From Synaphobranchus kaupii (taxonomy: Eukaryota; Chordata; Actinopteri; Anguilliformes; Synaphobranchidae), in the NCBI GenBank assembly GCA_029718625.1, contig CM056377.1, positions 98,510,998-98,574,997 on the forward strand: DNA of 64,000 bases, written 5' to 3'. Both the position numbers and the translations under genes were made by a program. The notes beneath the pieces are model-generated. The model was given only the letters and a program-made list of their open reading frames with translations, was not told the origin of the DNA and searched no databases. How positions within the stretch are numbered: position 1 is the first letter of the stretch; every line of letters begins with the position of its first letter. Positions 21,842 to 33,640 of the stretch are shown piece by piece.

Positions 21842-21886
21842 GACTGACGTTTCGATGTCAACGACATCTTCTTCAGAGTCAAACGG
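21842..21886 (-). ncRNA. Hammerhead-ribozyme-like motif
   Basis: On the - strand, CTGAAGA is followed by a hairpin (GATGTC, GTT loop, GACATC) and then GAAACGTC. These are the conserved CUGANGA and GAAA boxes around stem II. Hammerheads are known in the pLTRs of Penelope-like elements. I could not settle the cleavage strand or stems I and III. Confidence 0.65.
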
Positions 21887-22121
21887 AAATACAGACAACG
21901 CACCGGGAGGTATATAAATACCCTCCCATCAATTACACATAGTAAGGTGCGCATGTGTGGGACTAATAGATCTCGTAATAGATACCACATACACAATGTT
22001 ATATTCTTTAACAGGGTAGAGAAAAGCCCGACAAATGTCATGGGTAAATAAACTGAATAATAACCTATTATGAGCATGGCATAAACAATATATAATGAAA
22101 ATCAAATAGCCTATACACAAA

Positions 22122-22628
22122 TTACAAAAAACATGAAAGATTCAGAGACTCATTTAACCCATTAGGTTCCACACTATTAAGTGTATGTATCCAGTATGCC
22201 TCTCTGCGGAGCAATTGCTTAATATTATCTCCGCCTCTGGATGACACAGTGACTCTCTCAATACCCCAAAAGTTTAGAGAAGAGACAGAACCATGATTGG
22301 CTTCAGCGTAATGTTGCGCAATCGCATAGTCCATATTCTTGGAGCGGATCGCGGTCTTATGTTCAGCAATTATAAGTTTGAGGGCTCTCTTAGTCTGACC
22401 GATGTAGATTTTGGAGCATATACATTTCAACATGTATATTACATGGGTAGTGTTGCAGTTAATGAAGGTGGTTATTTTGAATTCCTTGCCCGAACGTGGA
22501 TGACGGAAAACTTTAATGTCATTAGAATTAGAGCAATGGACACAATGTCCACAGCGATAGAACCCTCTAGGGGGCGTAGGTAGCCAGGAGGGCTTTGTCT
22601 GCGGACTACTCACCATGCTATGAACCAC
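22122..22628 (-). pseudogene. GIY-YIG endonuclease domain of Penelope-like element
   Basis: This 168-aa frame has a CGHCVHC cysteine motif at residues 26-32, as in the PLE linker finger, then VIY (63-65) and YIG (75-77), and a late conserved Glu in RREAYWIHTL. The family's R-(I/F)-x-E-H carries a catalytic Arg; here the text is LKLIIAEH, so that Arg is lost. The domain nicks target DNA to prime reverse transcription in intact elements. It is separated from the RT by a stop and a shift. Confidence 0.85.
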
Positions 22629-22710
22629 CTTATCTTTTAAGTTATGTGGCCTTCTAAAGCAAACTCTCGGAGGTAAATTTATTCAAAAGAGGGTCACTCT
22701 GGAGAATGGG

Positions 22711-23562
22711 CTAGTGTTTACGGACAATGTTTTTAACTCTTCCAGCGACCGGATTGAACTCAGTGGAAAAGCAAATACGAGGAGGGGTAGTACGCTTCGG
22801 CTTTTTACAGAGGACGGACTTCCTATCAGTATGGCGGGCACGGTCAATGGCGGCGGTAACGTCAACAATACTGTAGCCTCTCTGGAGAAATCTGCTACGC
22901 ATCTGACAGATGTTGCTCTCAAATTCTGCATCCGTGCTACAGTTGCGTCTCAAGCGCAAGAACTGTCCAATCGGTATATTACGTATCAGTTGACGGGGGT
23001 GATTACTATCTGCTCTTAACAGAGTATTTCTGCTTAAGGGTTTATGGAAGATGGTAGATTCAAGTTTACCGTCATCACCTTTAAAAATAGTCAGGTCCAG
23101 AAAATTTATGGATCTCACGCCATGTTCCTCTGTAAAAGACAAATGACTGTCTCTAGAATTCACAAACCTCAAGAAATCCTCAAATTCATGTACAGTACCA
23201 TCCCACACGAGCAGTATGTCATCAATATATCTACGCCACAAGGAGATTTTGGTGAGAAAGGGATTGGTGGAATTATGGATAAATTTCTCTTCCCAGTGAC
23301 CCATGAACAGATTAGCATAATTCGGTGCAAATGCTGCTCCCATTGCAGTACCCTGAGTCTGTAAATAATAACAGCCATTGTATTGGAAATAGTTCATAGT
23401 GAGTGCCATCTCCGTAAGGGTGATAAGGAAACTTGAAGGGGGTAATAAGTCTTCCGGGCGTGTGGAGAGGTAGTATGACAGAGCCTCCAGACCTCCTTTA
23501 TGGGGAATGTTGGTGTATAAACTCTGTACATCTAGTGACGCTAGAATAGTAGCTGGATTCAC
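22711..23562 (-). pseudogene. Penelope-like reverse transcriptase core
   Basis: Motif A is LDVQSLYTNIP (residues 10-20), motif B is GTAMGAAFAPNYANLF (71-86) and motif C is RYIDDIL (111-117). Together they are the polymerase palm of Penelope-like RTs. The frame stops at TAG 22711-22713 in RKH*PIL, where the family commonly has Trp. The N-terminal part continues at 23563-24170 in other frames, with KSGAVVLL-like and YGLPQIHKS..PLRPIVSG segments and several stops. It copied the element RNA in the nucleus when active. Confidence 0.92.
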
Positions 23563-24176
23563 ATGAACACCTTCAATAGCCCTAAGTAGATCAGACGTAT
23601 CACCTACTGTATATACGAAGGCAGGGTAGGAACCAATTTCTTAATAAAGAAGTCAACAAATCGTGAGAGAGGTTCTGTAAGGCTATCATTGCCTGACACT
23701 ATAGGACGCAGTGGAGGATCAGATACAGACTTGTGAATTTGTGGGAGGCCATACAATATCGGGCATATGGGGTATTTGGTAATTAAGAAATCCCATTAAT
23801 TTTTTGTGATCCAACCCGCAGACAAAGCATTCTCTATGGCAGTGTCAATTTCACATTTTATTCACTCTGTTGGATTAGCACAAAGAGGTGAGTAAAATTG
23901 TTTATTCAAAAGTTGTTTTTTTATCCCCTTATCGTACTGTTCAAAAGCTAGAAGAACTACTGCTCCGGATTTGTCGGCGCTGCGAATGATCAAATTGGAA
24001 TTAAGCTGTAGATCTTTCAAGGCTTTGCGTTCTTCTAAATTTAAATTGTTCCTCTATCGAATATGTTTATTCGCCAAAACAGAAAGATAATTTTCCACCA
24101 AGCGACAGAATGTAGTGATAGTGGGGTTAAGGTTGGAGCTAGGCAGGAACACGGATTTACCTTTGAATGAGGTGTA

Positions 24177-24253
24177 CTGAGCTCTGTGTGCTCCAGTCTT
24201 CCTTATCTCGGGTTAGTCCTAGCAAAGTGGTCCGGGTTAGGTATTCTTTCAGT
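24177..24253. repeat. Inverted pLTR segment, right
   Basis: Partner of 21744-21820. It overlaps the region just upstream of the broken RT N-terminus. The remaining 80 bp to 24333 complete the element. Confidence 0.9.
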
Positions 24254-24348
24254 TCGCTGGTCCTTTTGTTGAGCACCTATAGTCCTTTTTTATATAGCCG
24301 GCTTGTAGCGCGTTTGGGATTACCCCCTTTTTAACTAAATAAAGTTAA

Positions 24349-25479
24349 TTTGTGTAAAAATGCACTTGCTTCTGGGTGGTTGATCTTGTTTGAGTAGGCT
24401 ATGGTGCAGTGACAAGATAAGCTAACTCGACAGCTAGCAACGAACAAATGGCTCGACTGGCCACAGGACGTTTAATCAGTTATAAAACGGATATGGTAAT
24501 AATAACTATTATGTAATACGCGATATATTTGCTGTCTAGCTATGTTATCTTGTAATGTTAAGGTTACCTTTTTCATTTTTCTATCGCGAATCAACTAACT
24601 TAATCCATCCCGCCAGCAGGCTACTTTGCGTGTGGGTAAGAGAGAGATAGGGGGCGGGGCGGGGTGGAGTAGCTATGGTTTACACATGGCGATTCACCTT
24701 CTTCAGACCCGGGGCTATAGCCCAATAGCCAGGGCCTAGGCACGCCAATGCATTTAATAAAACATTTATAAAAACCTCATAAACTGTAGCATGCAATAAC
24801 AGTGAGGCATTGATAGTAATTCAACAAAGAAACTATGAACGGACATTTGTTTTTACCGGACTAGTAGTAGTCTGCGTCATACAATTAGCAAGCGCACTTT
24901 TAGCATGCTAGCAAGCATCGCTCGCTTTCATCAGTGCAGTTTTAAAATAAATCATCATTTACATGAACCAAAACATAAATGAGCTTACCTATTTCAAGAA
25001 TTGTGATTTCAGATACGATGTAGTTGGCAATTACACACAGCAGTAGCCTACTAATAATCATACATATAAAATGTTCCGAAATGCAGAAACATCTCTCTTC
25101 CTGCTTGTGGAAACTAGTAGGCTACATTGATTAGCCTACAGCCCGCGCGACGTGCTGGCGTAAAACAGGAAGACTGCCGTAGAGCACTGATCAACTACTG
25201 AACAAAAACAAGGACTGACTTGTGTGACTTCATGAAAGTAGAAATAAGTGCATAAATGTGGCCTACTACGAAATGCATCGCCATTCTGTGGATAGGTTAC
25301 ATTCACACTGAAAAAAAATTATTTCCCACTGTAATATCTGAAATCAAATGTGTTGGTAATAAATATGTCCTTTGGAAACAGTTGGTGAATAAATTAATTC
25401 ATGCATATTCACATAACGTACTGAAACAATGATAGCTGCCAAGACACAGGATACAACATTTGAAGTACTTTGGTCATTT
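24349..25479. other. Gene-free stretch
   Basis: Many short 'tagctagc/acgtta' words typical of fish intergenic DNA. 24990-25110 is the diverged sibling of 20121-20260. No gene or terminal repeat is recognised. Confidence 0.45.
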
Positions 25480-26395
25480 AGTTATGGGCAATTTCACATT
25501 TTCGCCTGCAATAGCGCCACCTATTGACGAAGCAAAACTATTTTTTACAGCCAGCCTTGGATTGACATGCCAAAAACAAATATCAAGTTTCATGATGAAC
25601 AGACATTGCGTTCAAAAGTTATTAGCATTTTTATGATAAGCCACGCCTACATACATATTCATTGGCTGTTTATTCATCCATTTTTTTAACATATCAAAAT
25701 TCTGTACATAACTTTTATGAAACTTGGTCTAAGGAATGTGTCCACCAAAGAGTCTTGATGTGACTCTTAAAAGACCTACAACAGTTGTTGTATAATAACT
25801 TTCTGTTAATCGGTTTTGGAATTATTCACATTTTTGTGATAAGCCACACCCACTGAAAATTAATTGGCTCGTCATTCGGCCAGCTTTTAACATAAAAATT
25901 CTGTATATAACTTTTATGGAACATGGTCTATAGAGGGTGTATACCAAGTTTCGTACAGATCAGTCAAAATTTGTAGCGGTTTTAGCATTTTAAGCAAAAG
26001 TTTTAGCATTTTAAGCATGCTTTACAAAAAATGCTAATTAGCGGAAAATCCAATATGGCAGACTTTATGGGTCCTTGAGGCATATTTGCTCATCATGAGT
26101 AGAGGGACTTGTACACCAAATTTTGTGACTCTAGGTCAAACGGGGTGTCAACAGTGGACGTGTCAATGTCAAAATTTTGTCACGTGTATTACAGCACCAC
26201 CAGGTGTTCAATCTGTGTCAGAATTTAAAGCATCCAAGAGTTCAGCAATCCCAACAAGCCTACCAAGTTTGGTGATTCTAGGCCAAACCAGCTCACGGGA
26301 ATTTTAGGTGAAAGGGGAGAAAAAAAAAAAAAAGAATCCTAGCAATTATAATAGGGTTCCAGCAGCTACGCTGAAAATTATGGTATGGGGACTGT
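25480..26395 (+). repeat. Diverged dispersed fish repeat
   Basis: It starts near 'gcaatagcgccacctattga' and ends near 'aatagggttccagcagct'. Recurrent internal phrases such as 'aagttt(c/g)(a/g)tgat', 'gataagccac(g/a)cc' and 'aattttgtgactctaggtca' suggest internally repeated units. The text resembles a high-copy teleost repeat I know only by appearance. No coding region is seen; the ORF at 26086-26307 is not credible. Confidence 0.45.
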
Positions 26396-27175
26396 GCAGA
26401 AATGCCAAGAAAACCGATACCATCTAAAAATGTTTAAGATAATAACCTGAAGTTTCTTTACTAAAAGCCAATATACTATTTTTTCCATGTTTTTGTGATT
26501 TTTGTTGTTGTTATTTATATTTAATTCCAGCTCTTCTATGTGTATTTCTGAAAAAATACAAAGTCAAGACAATACTTTTGCATTTGTGTTTGAGGGAGCA
26601 CTATGATTGCCAGACCTGCAGGGGATCATTTCAAATGTATGCGGTGGTTAGAGCTTCGCTATTACTGCTTCCATGAAGCCCATAAATAACAAATATCATC
26701 CATTGTAAAGTCCCTTCATGGTCAGCACTCCCAAGTAGGGATGTGTCTTATTATTGTATGACAGTGAGAAGTCAAGGAAATGTAACTTGTAATTGCTCTA
26801 CAACATTGGCTACTGTTGCGTGATAATTAGGTGTGCACCAGTGTGGAACACAGCATTTTCAGTTTCAATTAAATCTAAATCAGCAGACAAAATATGTTTT
26901 GAGGGCTTTCTCCTCACAGAGCGCTGAATTTAGTAGAGGCTGTTACAGATAGCACAGAAAAATGTGTTTTCCCTTCAACAGGCCCTTCGTTCTTTGGTAT
27001 TAACGACTGATTCTGTAAACACTTGTTTTTGATTTCTTTGAATGGTTTGAAAAGCACTTTTATTTTCCTGCCACTTTCCCAGCTCATTTTACATTAAATA
27101 GTATTTATTTATTTATTTTACCAATCTATTACTTTTTCTTATATACTTCAAGTGAAAATAAGTACAGGAAGAAGT
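26396..27175. other. Gene-free AT-rich stretch
   Basis: No credible frame, repeat end or RNA gene is recognised before the solo LTR. Confidence 0.45.
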
Positions 27176-27180
27176 CAATC

Positions 27181-27893
27181 TGTTATGGTTTCTGGCAGCC
27201 TGCTGTTGTTTCTGCGGTCGTTCTTTCGTTTGACGACATCGGGGCAATCTATCGGATTTTTCCGGCTCCGTTTCGGTGTTTGAATCTCGCCCGGCAATTA
27301 TTCCTTTCACCAGTTTTGGATTTCCTGCTGGTTATAAATAGCCCAGGACTTCCGCTTTTCCGACGCTTCGATATTGTCTTTGCTATTTGACTATCGGAGA
27401 CGGTAAGGTAAAGGATAGCGGTCTCTACGTTTCTGGTTGTTACTCTTCAGAAATGTAGGTAGTCCGGTTAAGAGTTAGGGTAAAGATTTAGTCTTTTTGT
27501 TTCCTTTTCTCTCTTTATCCTTTTATATTCCTCTACTTGTTACCTTTTGTTCAGCTCCTTCACACCTAGAGCTGTAGGTTATTTTTCTATTACGTTTCTT
27601 TCGCCCTTGTTACACGGGCTTTCTTTTGTTTTTCTCTGACCTCCAGTTTTACGCGTCTTTTGTGAGTGTGTGAGGTTCCTTTGTTGTTTTATTACTCGCG
27701 ATCGCCAAGTTTTCCCTCTTTTGGGGTTGTTTTGTGTTGGCTTACGCCGGGAGGTTTTGATTCCCATTATTTTGTTTCATTTCTCCCTTTACTGCGGAGC
27801 TGTCCGCTTAGTGGCGTATTTCTCACAAAAAATACGCTTTCAGATCCCTTGGTTGTGGCGCTTGGTTCTCCAAACCTTACACTACCCCTTACA
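27181..27893 (+). mobile_element. Solo LTR (713 bp) with 5-bp TSD
   Basis: It begins TGTTATGG and ends CCCCTTACA, flanked by CAATC on both sides (27176-27180 and 27894-27898). A TATA box, TATAAATA, is at 27333-27340, followed by the probable transcription start region 'cttcgatattgtctttgcta'. No internal retroelement sequence is adjacent, so it is best read as LTR-LTR recombination leaving one LTR. A related LTR is at 63649-64000 in the opposite orientation. The superfamily (probably Gypsy) is inferred from the 5-bp TSD only. Confidence 0.9.
27333..27340 (+). promoter_or_regulatory. LTR TATA box
   Basis: TATAAATA sits in the solo LTR, about 30 bp before the segment that is also conserved in the related LTR at the window end. 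There the - strand reads CTATAAATA (63890-63898). Confidence 0.6.
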
Positions 27894-27953
27894 CAATCGA
27901 AGCTTCAAACATACGTGTATATCATATAAACATATAAACATATATTACTATTA

Positions 27954-28828
27954 AGCCCTATTCGGATGGGATAAGTTTTCAGGACAATGTCTGTAAAGTA
28001 ATTATTATCACAGGACGTCTGTAATGCTAATGGCCGATTCGGACGGGATATAGTATCTCCGTAATCATTGTCTAGAATTACAGAGATGGGAGTGTTTACT
28101 CCATGTTGTCGTCACACCGAAAATGTTCCCCATGAGTCATACAACATTACACATCCTATCTTCACTGCAAACTGATTGCTTCTAGTAGAAAATCGCTGGC
28201 AGGGAGCAATTGAAAAGATACAGGCGACAAAAAAAATAAAAATAGGTGGAGACAATGTTGGCATGTTGGCAAGCGTGAGGAATCCTGCATTACACCTCTT
28301 TATTAATGTCAGCTTGAGAAAAACAGTGTTAGGCCAAAACATGTATGTAAGGCTATAGTTATAGGCTACAATAGCTTACCTAAAGCTGCCACAAGCGTTG
28401 CCCCACTGTAGCCTACTTTTGAGCCTGTTTTTCTTTTTTTTGCTCTCTGTCTTCTTATTTAATGTAACCTTACATTAATTTAGAGGTTGGCCAATAGTTG
28501 TGGCTTGCACTTGGACCGAAGAGAGCACAACCAAAGGTGTCCTCGATTGCTTACATGAAAAACCAGGAGAAAACTCATTTCTCACAGGAAATAACAGAAT
28601 TTTTCCGGATATGTCAATTTGCATGGGATTGCTTTAACCTGGGGTTATTTTTACAGGACATTTAACAGTAGGTAAAAGACTCCGGAATCTTTACTGGCAC
28701 GGGAGCGCACAGACCGTAAAAGTTACTGACATGTCAGATTCAGACCGGACTAAAATAGCGGAGCTCCTCCGGTAATTATTACATTACCCCACCTCCCCCT
28801 GTAAAACTTATCCCGTCCAAATAGGGCT
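27954..28828. mobile_element. 875-bp DNA element with TTA TSD (PIF/Harbinger-like)
   Basis: AGCCCTATTCGGATGGGATA on the left mirrors TATCCCGTCCAAATAGGGCT-like text on the right, with few mismatches. TTA flanks both ends (27951-27953 and 28829-28831). A 3-bp TTA/TWA TSD is the PIF/Harbinger habit. A partial internal repeat of the end, 'gattcggacgggata', is at about 28034. Short ORFs inside show no transposase motif, so it is non-autonomous. Confidence 0.82.
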
Positions 28829-28831
28829 TTA

Positions 28832-31486
28832 GATACATGTTTGATGCTCCAAACTAAACTAAAAAATATGCTCAAAACTAAAACATCACTGTCAAGGAAA
28901 CACAGTTTTGAACACAGACCCGTCAATTCAGACTTATTCTTCATTTTCCTTTTCTGGATTACAGTGATTAATATTTAGACTTTATCCACTGGCAAATGTG
29001 GAAATAGCTGTTCAGTGCATTATTATAGAAAATAACTTCATAGCATTCTTTATGTCCTATTATGAATTTGTTCTAACTTAAAAGAGTGCTGCTGGAAGTT
29101 TCTTATAGTGGTACCATTTGTAGATATTCTGGCAATTTCAAAGAACTGCAAATGAAAGCATTTAATGATTGCTTGAATACAAGGAGTCAATGGGATCATT
29201 CCCCAGGAGGAAGCTGGAAATCATTAAACTAAATATATTAGTTTAACTCATTTATCAGAAATGGCCAAAGGCAGCAAATTGTATCTTTCACCTTTCTTGT
29301 TTAAAGACTTTGTCATCATATGAACAGAGAGCTGATAAATATGATTGTTAATGTTGACAATACAAGTGATAACTCTGAAACCACTATTTAGACTAACTGA
29401 AAGCCAAACCAAAGCCATCAACATTATTATTTGGATATTTGTTGTCCACAATATTAATACAGTGGAACCTCAGATATATGAACATCAGAGTTGTAGACTG
29501 ACTAGTCAATCTGGTATGGAACCAGAAGCTTGGACAAATGTGCCTTGTCAATATCAGTGATATTATTGCTGGAATAGCTCTGTTATATCAGTGGGAAAAA
29601 ATCTGAAAATGAAACTGTAACTAACTATACTGTTAATGTATTACAAGAATACCATTTGGGAAAATCAGCTGTATTTCATGTAAAGAAGGGCCAGAAAAAG
29701 GTGGGGGGAAGACTTACAAGTGCAATGGTCTTGGTGAACTCCTGCTACTAAACCTTAAAATTGACTTAATTTCTTGTTTGTTTACAAGAAAAACAATAAA
29801 CATCTCCCCTTGTCAGGTTAATGTCTGAGCACAAGAAAAAGGGGGGTTCACCTTCCACTGCTCCGTCTGAAATCATCTTCGCTAAACACAATGGAAGACA
29901 TCATTACTGACGCCATTTCACAAACTGTTGCCAAACAGTAGATGTTACTCGAGGCGATGGTTCCCATTGGAGGAAAATGTATATGTTTTTGAAAATCATT
30001 ATATTCAATCATCATTAAGCAATAAATACATACATACAAAAAATGAGATCTTCATCTTAGTCTTTTTCATGCCCCTTCCATTGGAAAAGTTCATATTGTG
30101 TCTACCAAGCTCTTTTGCCTCGCCTTTTCAAAAACCGTCATGTTTTGAGTTACTTTGAGGGCTTAAACACATTTTGGGTGTTTGCATTGGACTATTGTAC
30201 AAGGGAAAGATTTGGGCGGCTTGTCGAAATTTTGCCTATTGTTATATTGTTTTTTTTATCTTCCTCTTTCATTTAATAATTTACATTTACTGGCTCTGGT
30301 GTAGTTTGTCCCTCCTCTGCATATTCCTTGGTTGTCATTGAAGCCTGTGAATAGAGGCTGCGTTTGCTTGATATGCAGAGGCTTGCTGGTAGGTGGGGTT
30401 TTGACTAAAAAATCAGAAAGAGCTCTAGCTATGCTGTGCCAGTGTGGGTGTTCATGCATAGGCAATGTTTGTTAGTAGCTGTTATGTTGTGTTTATGCTT
30501 TAACGAGGAGACGGGATATCATGTTGGTGGCTATCTAAACTTTATAACTCCAGGGGCCCTATCTTACACCCGGCGCTAACCCAAACGCAAGTGTCTTTGC
30601 TATCTTACATCCGGCGCAGTTCATGATAGCCCCTAGTGCTCACGCCGGTTAAATACCAAGTGATAGTGCGCCCATAGCAAGGGAACTGGGCGTGATGGTC
30701 TTAAGATGAGGTGTGTAGGGACAACGGACTACATTTCCATTCGTTCCACAGGAAACCCAAAAGACATTTAAAACACGGCCACAGCGTAAGGTCCGTTGTT
30801 AGTGATCCAATCATGTCTCTTGGAAATACGAGACACGACGGGTCATAAAACTAAAACAGATAAGACTGAAGACATTCCAGTCTGTCCCAAATTCACCTTC
30901 TACTCCATTTTGCATCATGCTGCACACAGCTGCACAAGAGGCAGCACTCCATTTTTCTTCCCCCATTTTGCTAGCTACACAGCAACAAAGATGGGCCGCG
31001 GAGAGAGACGCAAGGAACAGGTTAGTTTGCCTACGGCATCTAACCATAGAACTGAATTAACACAACTCCGACCGAGGTGTGTTCCAGCCACGGACAAAGA
31101 CGCAGGCGATAACCAGCAGAACTCCCTACCAGGATAAGAAAGGCCAAAGGAGACACCCTAGCCATCCACCTCACGGACAAGCCAGCTATAATCAACTCAC
31201 TGCAGACTTCAGTAAGACTGATCAAACATCCCAGGCATAGCTTAGGATTGTAGTTTGAATTGTGTATCTGATAAACATTCCAAGCTAGCTAGCTAGCAAT
31301 CTGCTTGTAGTCTAGCTATGGCACAGCTGAACCAAATGAAAAACACGATACTTTAGCCTATCCGACGGTAGATTGACAACGCTGGTCTGATTGCACTCGG
31401 ATTTCTTTTCTAAGTCCACCACCACCAAACCAGCTAAGCACCAGAGAGAAAGTGAGTCAGACAGTGAGACAAAAAATGATGTTAAT
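28832..31486. other. Mostly gene-free stretch
   Basis: 28832-30540 is AT-rich with no credible frame. At about 30552, 'ggggccctatcttacacccg' resembles the end of a fish DNA-transposon family, but no partner end was found. The ORF at 30796-31137 has no recognised motif. The stretch ends at the hAT pseudogene. Confidence 0.4.
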
Positions 31487-33640
31487 GTGGTGGGGAGAGC
31501 TTCACTCGGTCTTGCTATGCTGGCTGGTTCCAAGAATGTCAGTGGCTGGAATATGTTGCCGATAGGGATAGTATTGTGTGCAGTGTGTGCAGGGCAGCTA
31601 TCCATAGTATGCTGGTGTCCGAAACCGAGAGTCCCTTTGTGAAGGAGGCAGGCTTCTCCAATTGGAGAAAAGCTTTGGAAAAGATAAGGGAGCACGAAAA
31701 GTCACGCATTCATGTAAATGCAAATCAGAGACTGGCTGCATTGAGATCAACACCAATAAATGTGCTGCTCTCTGATGCCATTGCAAAAAACCAGCAGACA
31801 GCAAGGGAGGTGCTGGAAATCCTTTTCAGTTCTGTGAGGTTCCTGGGGCGTCAGGGACTCCCACTGAGAGGGAATGAAAACCGGGACAGGGTGCTATGGC
31901 AGCTGATGGTGGAGAGGGTGCGCTCTGATAGGGACCACTTCGATTGGATGAATAGGAGAGATAACTGGATGTCTCCCAACATCCAGAACGAGATACTGGA
32001 GCTGTTCGCCCATGAAATCCAGCGGCAAGTAGCAACAAAGGCCTCCCAAAGCCTTTTTTTGGGGTTAACTGCAGACGGGATGACAGACATCACAGGCAAA
32101 GAGCAATTCTCCTGCAATATACAGTTTGCAGATGCCAACCTGCAGGTTCATAATGTGTTTCTGGGTTTTTACAACGCCCCGGACACAACAGCTGAGATGC
32201 TCTTTCTGTGCGTCAAAGACGTTCTGATCCGCCTCAACCTCTCCATGGAGCGCTTGCAGGGCTACTGTTTTGACGGAGCCAGCAACATGTCGGGAAGATT
32301 CAAGGGGGTGCAGGCGAGGCTAAAAGAGGTATGTCCCGACTCTTGTGCTCCAAGAGGTGGCAAGAGAGGTGCGCCTGGTCGGGGACACGCTGAACTTTGT
32401 GCGAGAGGTGACAGCTACGATCAACGAGTCGGCGAAAAGAAAGGCCCTTTACCAATCCCTCTGTGGCTGTGGAGAGGTGGTGAGCAACCTGCTTGCCCTG
32501 TGCCCCACTCGGTGGTGCGTCAGAGTGGCAGCATTGTCACAATTGCTCACTCGTTATGGGGAAATGCTGCAGACCTTTAGAACCATGGAGAGCGAAAAGA
32601 CCATCAAGGGGGAGACGCGTGCCAAAGTAGCGGGGCTACTGACAAAGGCCACAAGCACGTCTTTGGCTTACTGAGCTGTGTGGCTCTGTTTAGCCCATGT
32701 GAAGCAGTGGCGCGGTCTCTGCAGGGCAGCAGGACCGCCCTAGGGTCTATGGAGTCTGCTAAACTCCTTTGCCATCGACTGAGTGCGCTCAGACAAGATT
32801 TTACCGTTGCCGACCTTGTGGGCAAAACAAAGGAATATGCTGCCCGCTACAACCTGAGAAGTCCGCAGCCACCGCGAGTCAACAAGACTCCTGCTCATTA
32901 TCGCCATACGGATGAGTTGGAGATGCAGGGGTTGGACGAGGAGAGCGATGTGCGAGGTAATAAGATAGATTAATTATGCAACTGTTAAGATGGCTATATT
33001 ATAGGCTATAATATAGTCCTAATATTTTACTATTTAAAATTTTAATGTTCCACTGTCTGTGGAAGCCCCTGTTGAATATTTCCATTTTCTATCTACTTTA
33101 TTCCAGTATATCCATGGAGTACATGGAAGCGGGAGCTGTATGAGGCCCTGGACCTGGTCAGGTTGGAGGTGGAGCGGCGCTTCGACCAGGAGGGAATACG
33201 ATTGGCAGCGCGACGAGAGCAGGCTGTGATTGAGGCTGCACAGGGGAACGTGGTGGTGGTGGAGGAGGGGTGCCAAGACTTCACCCATTTCCACACACAG
33301 TGACTAAGCCTGGGGTTGGCAATGCTGGGTGATGTCTGCAATGGGCGGCAAGTCAGCACCATCCAGGATGTGGTCTCCATCTTGCAGACCATGCATCCGA
33401 AAACCCGGAGCCTGCTGTCAGATGTGGAAAGGCTGATAAAGCTGTGCCTCTCCCTCCCCATCTCTGTCGTGGCATCGGAGCGCTCATTCTCGGCCCTGCG
33501 CAGGCTGAAGACTTGGCTCCAAAGGCGGCAGAATGTCGCAGGAGAGGCTCACTCATCTGGCCCTAATGAACGCATTGTGACATTCTAGACGAGCTTCACG
33601 TCCCCACCCTCATGAAGACATTCATCCAGAGAACCACTGA
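31487..33640 (+). pseudogene. TTF-finger hAT transposase pseudogene
   Basis: The frame is open from about 31487. It contains a TTF-type finger (WLEYVADRDS, CSVC, and H..H in EHEKSRIH), then a DUF4371-like catalytic region with LGLTADGMTDITGKEQFS and CFDGASNMSG to about 32330. A deletion at about 32330 removes the segment that normally carries the conserved HC..H patch and shifts the frame; homology resumes as LVLQEVARE. Another shift falls after TSLAY (32674), followed by SPCEAVARSLQG. A gt..ag intron-like gap spans about 32955-33105. The end has the dimerisation motif LPISVVASERSFSALRRLKT (about 33453-33512), then one more shift before SQERLTHLALMNA. This is the ZMYM/P52rIPK-like hAT group. 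No terminal repeats were fixed. It is inactive. Confidence 0.82.

Larger units (their letters stand above)
21744..24333 (-). mobile_element. Penelope-like element with 15-bp TSD
   Basis: ACTAAATAAAGTTAA occurs directly outside both ends (21729-21743 and 24334-24348), bracketing 2590 bp. On the - strand the order is broken N-terminal region, reverse transcriptase, GIY-YIG endonuclease, then a hammerhead-like motif. A 77-bp inverted repeat (21744-21820 against 24177-24253) differs at only two positions. This layout is diagnostic for Penelope-like retroelements, whose inverted or direct pLTR pieces are characteristic. Stops and a shift in the ORF make it inactive. Confidence 0.92.

Noticed and set aside
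30796..31137. 113-aa ORF upstream of the hAT pseudogene
   Set aside because: No recognised domain and not in frame with the transposase.
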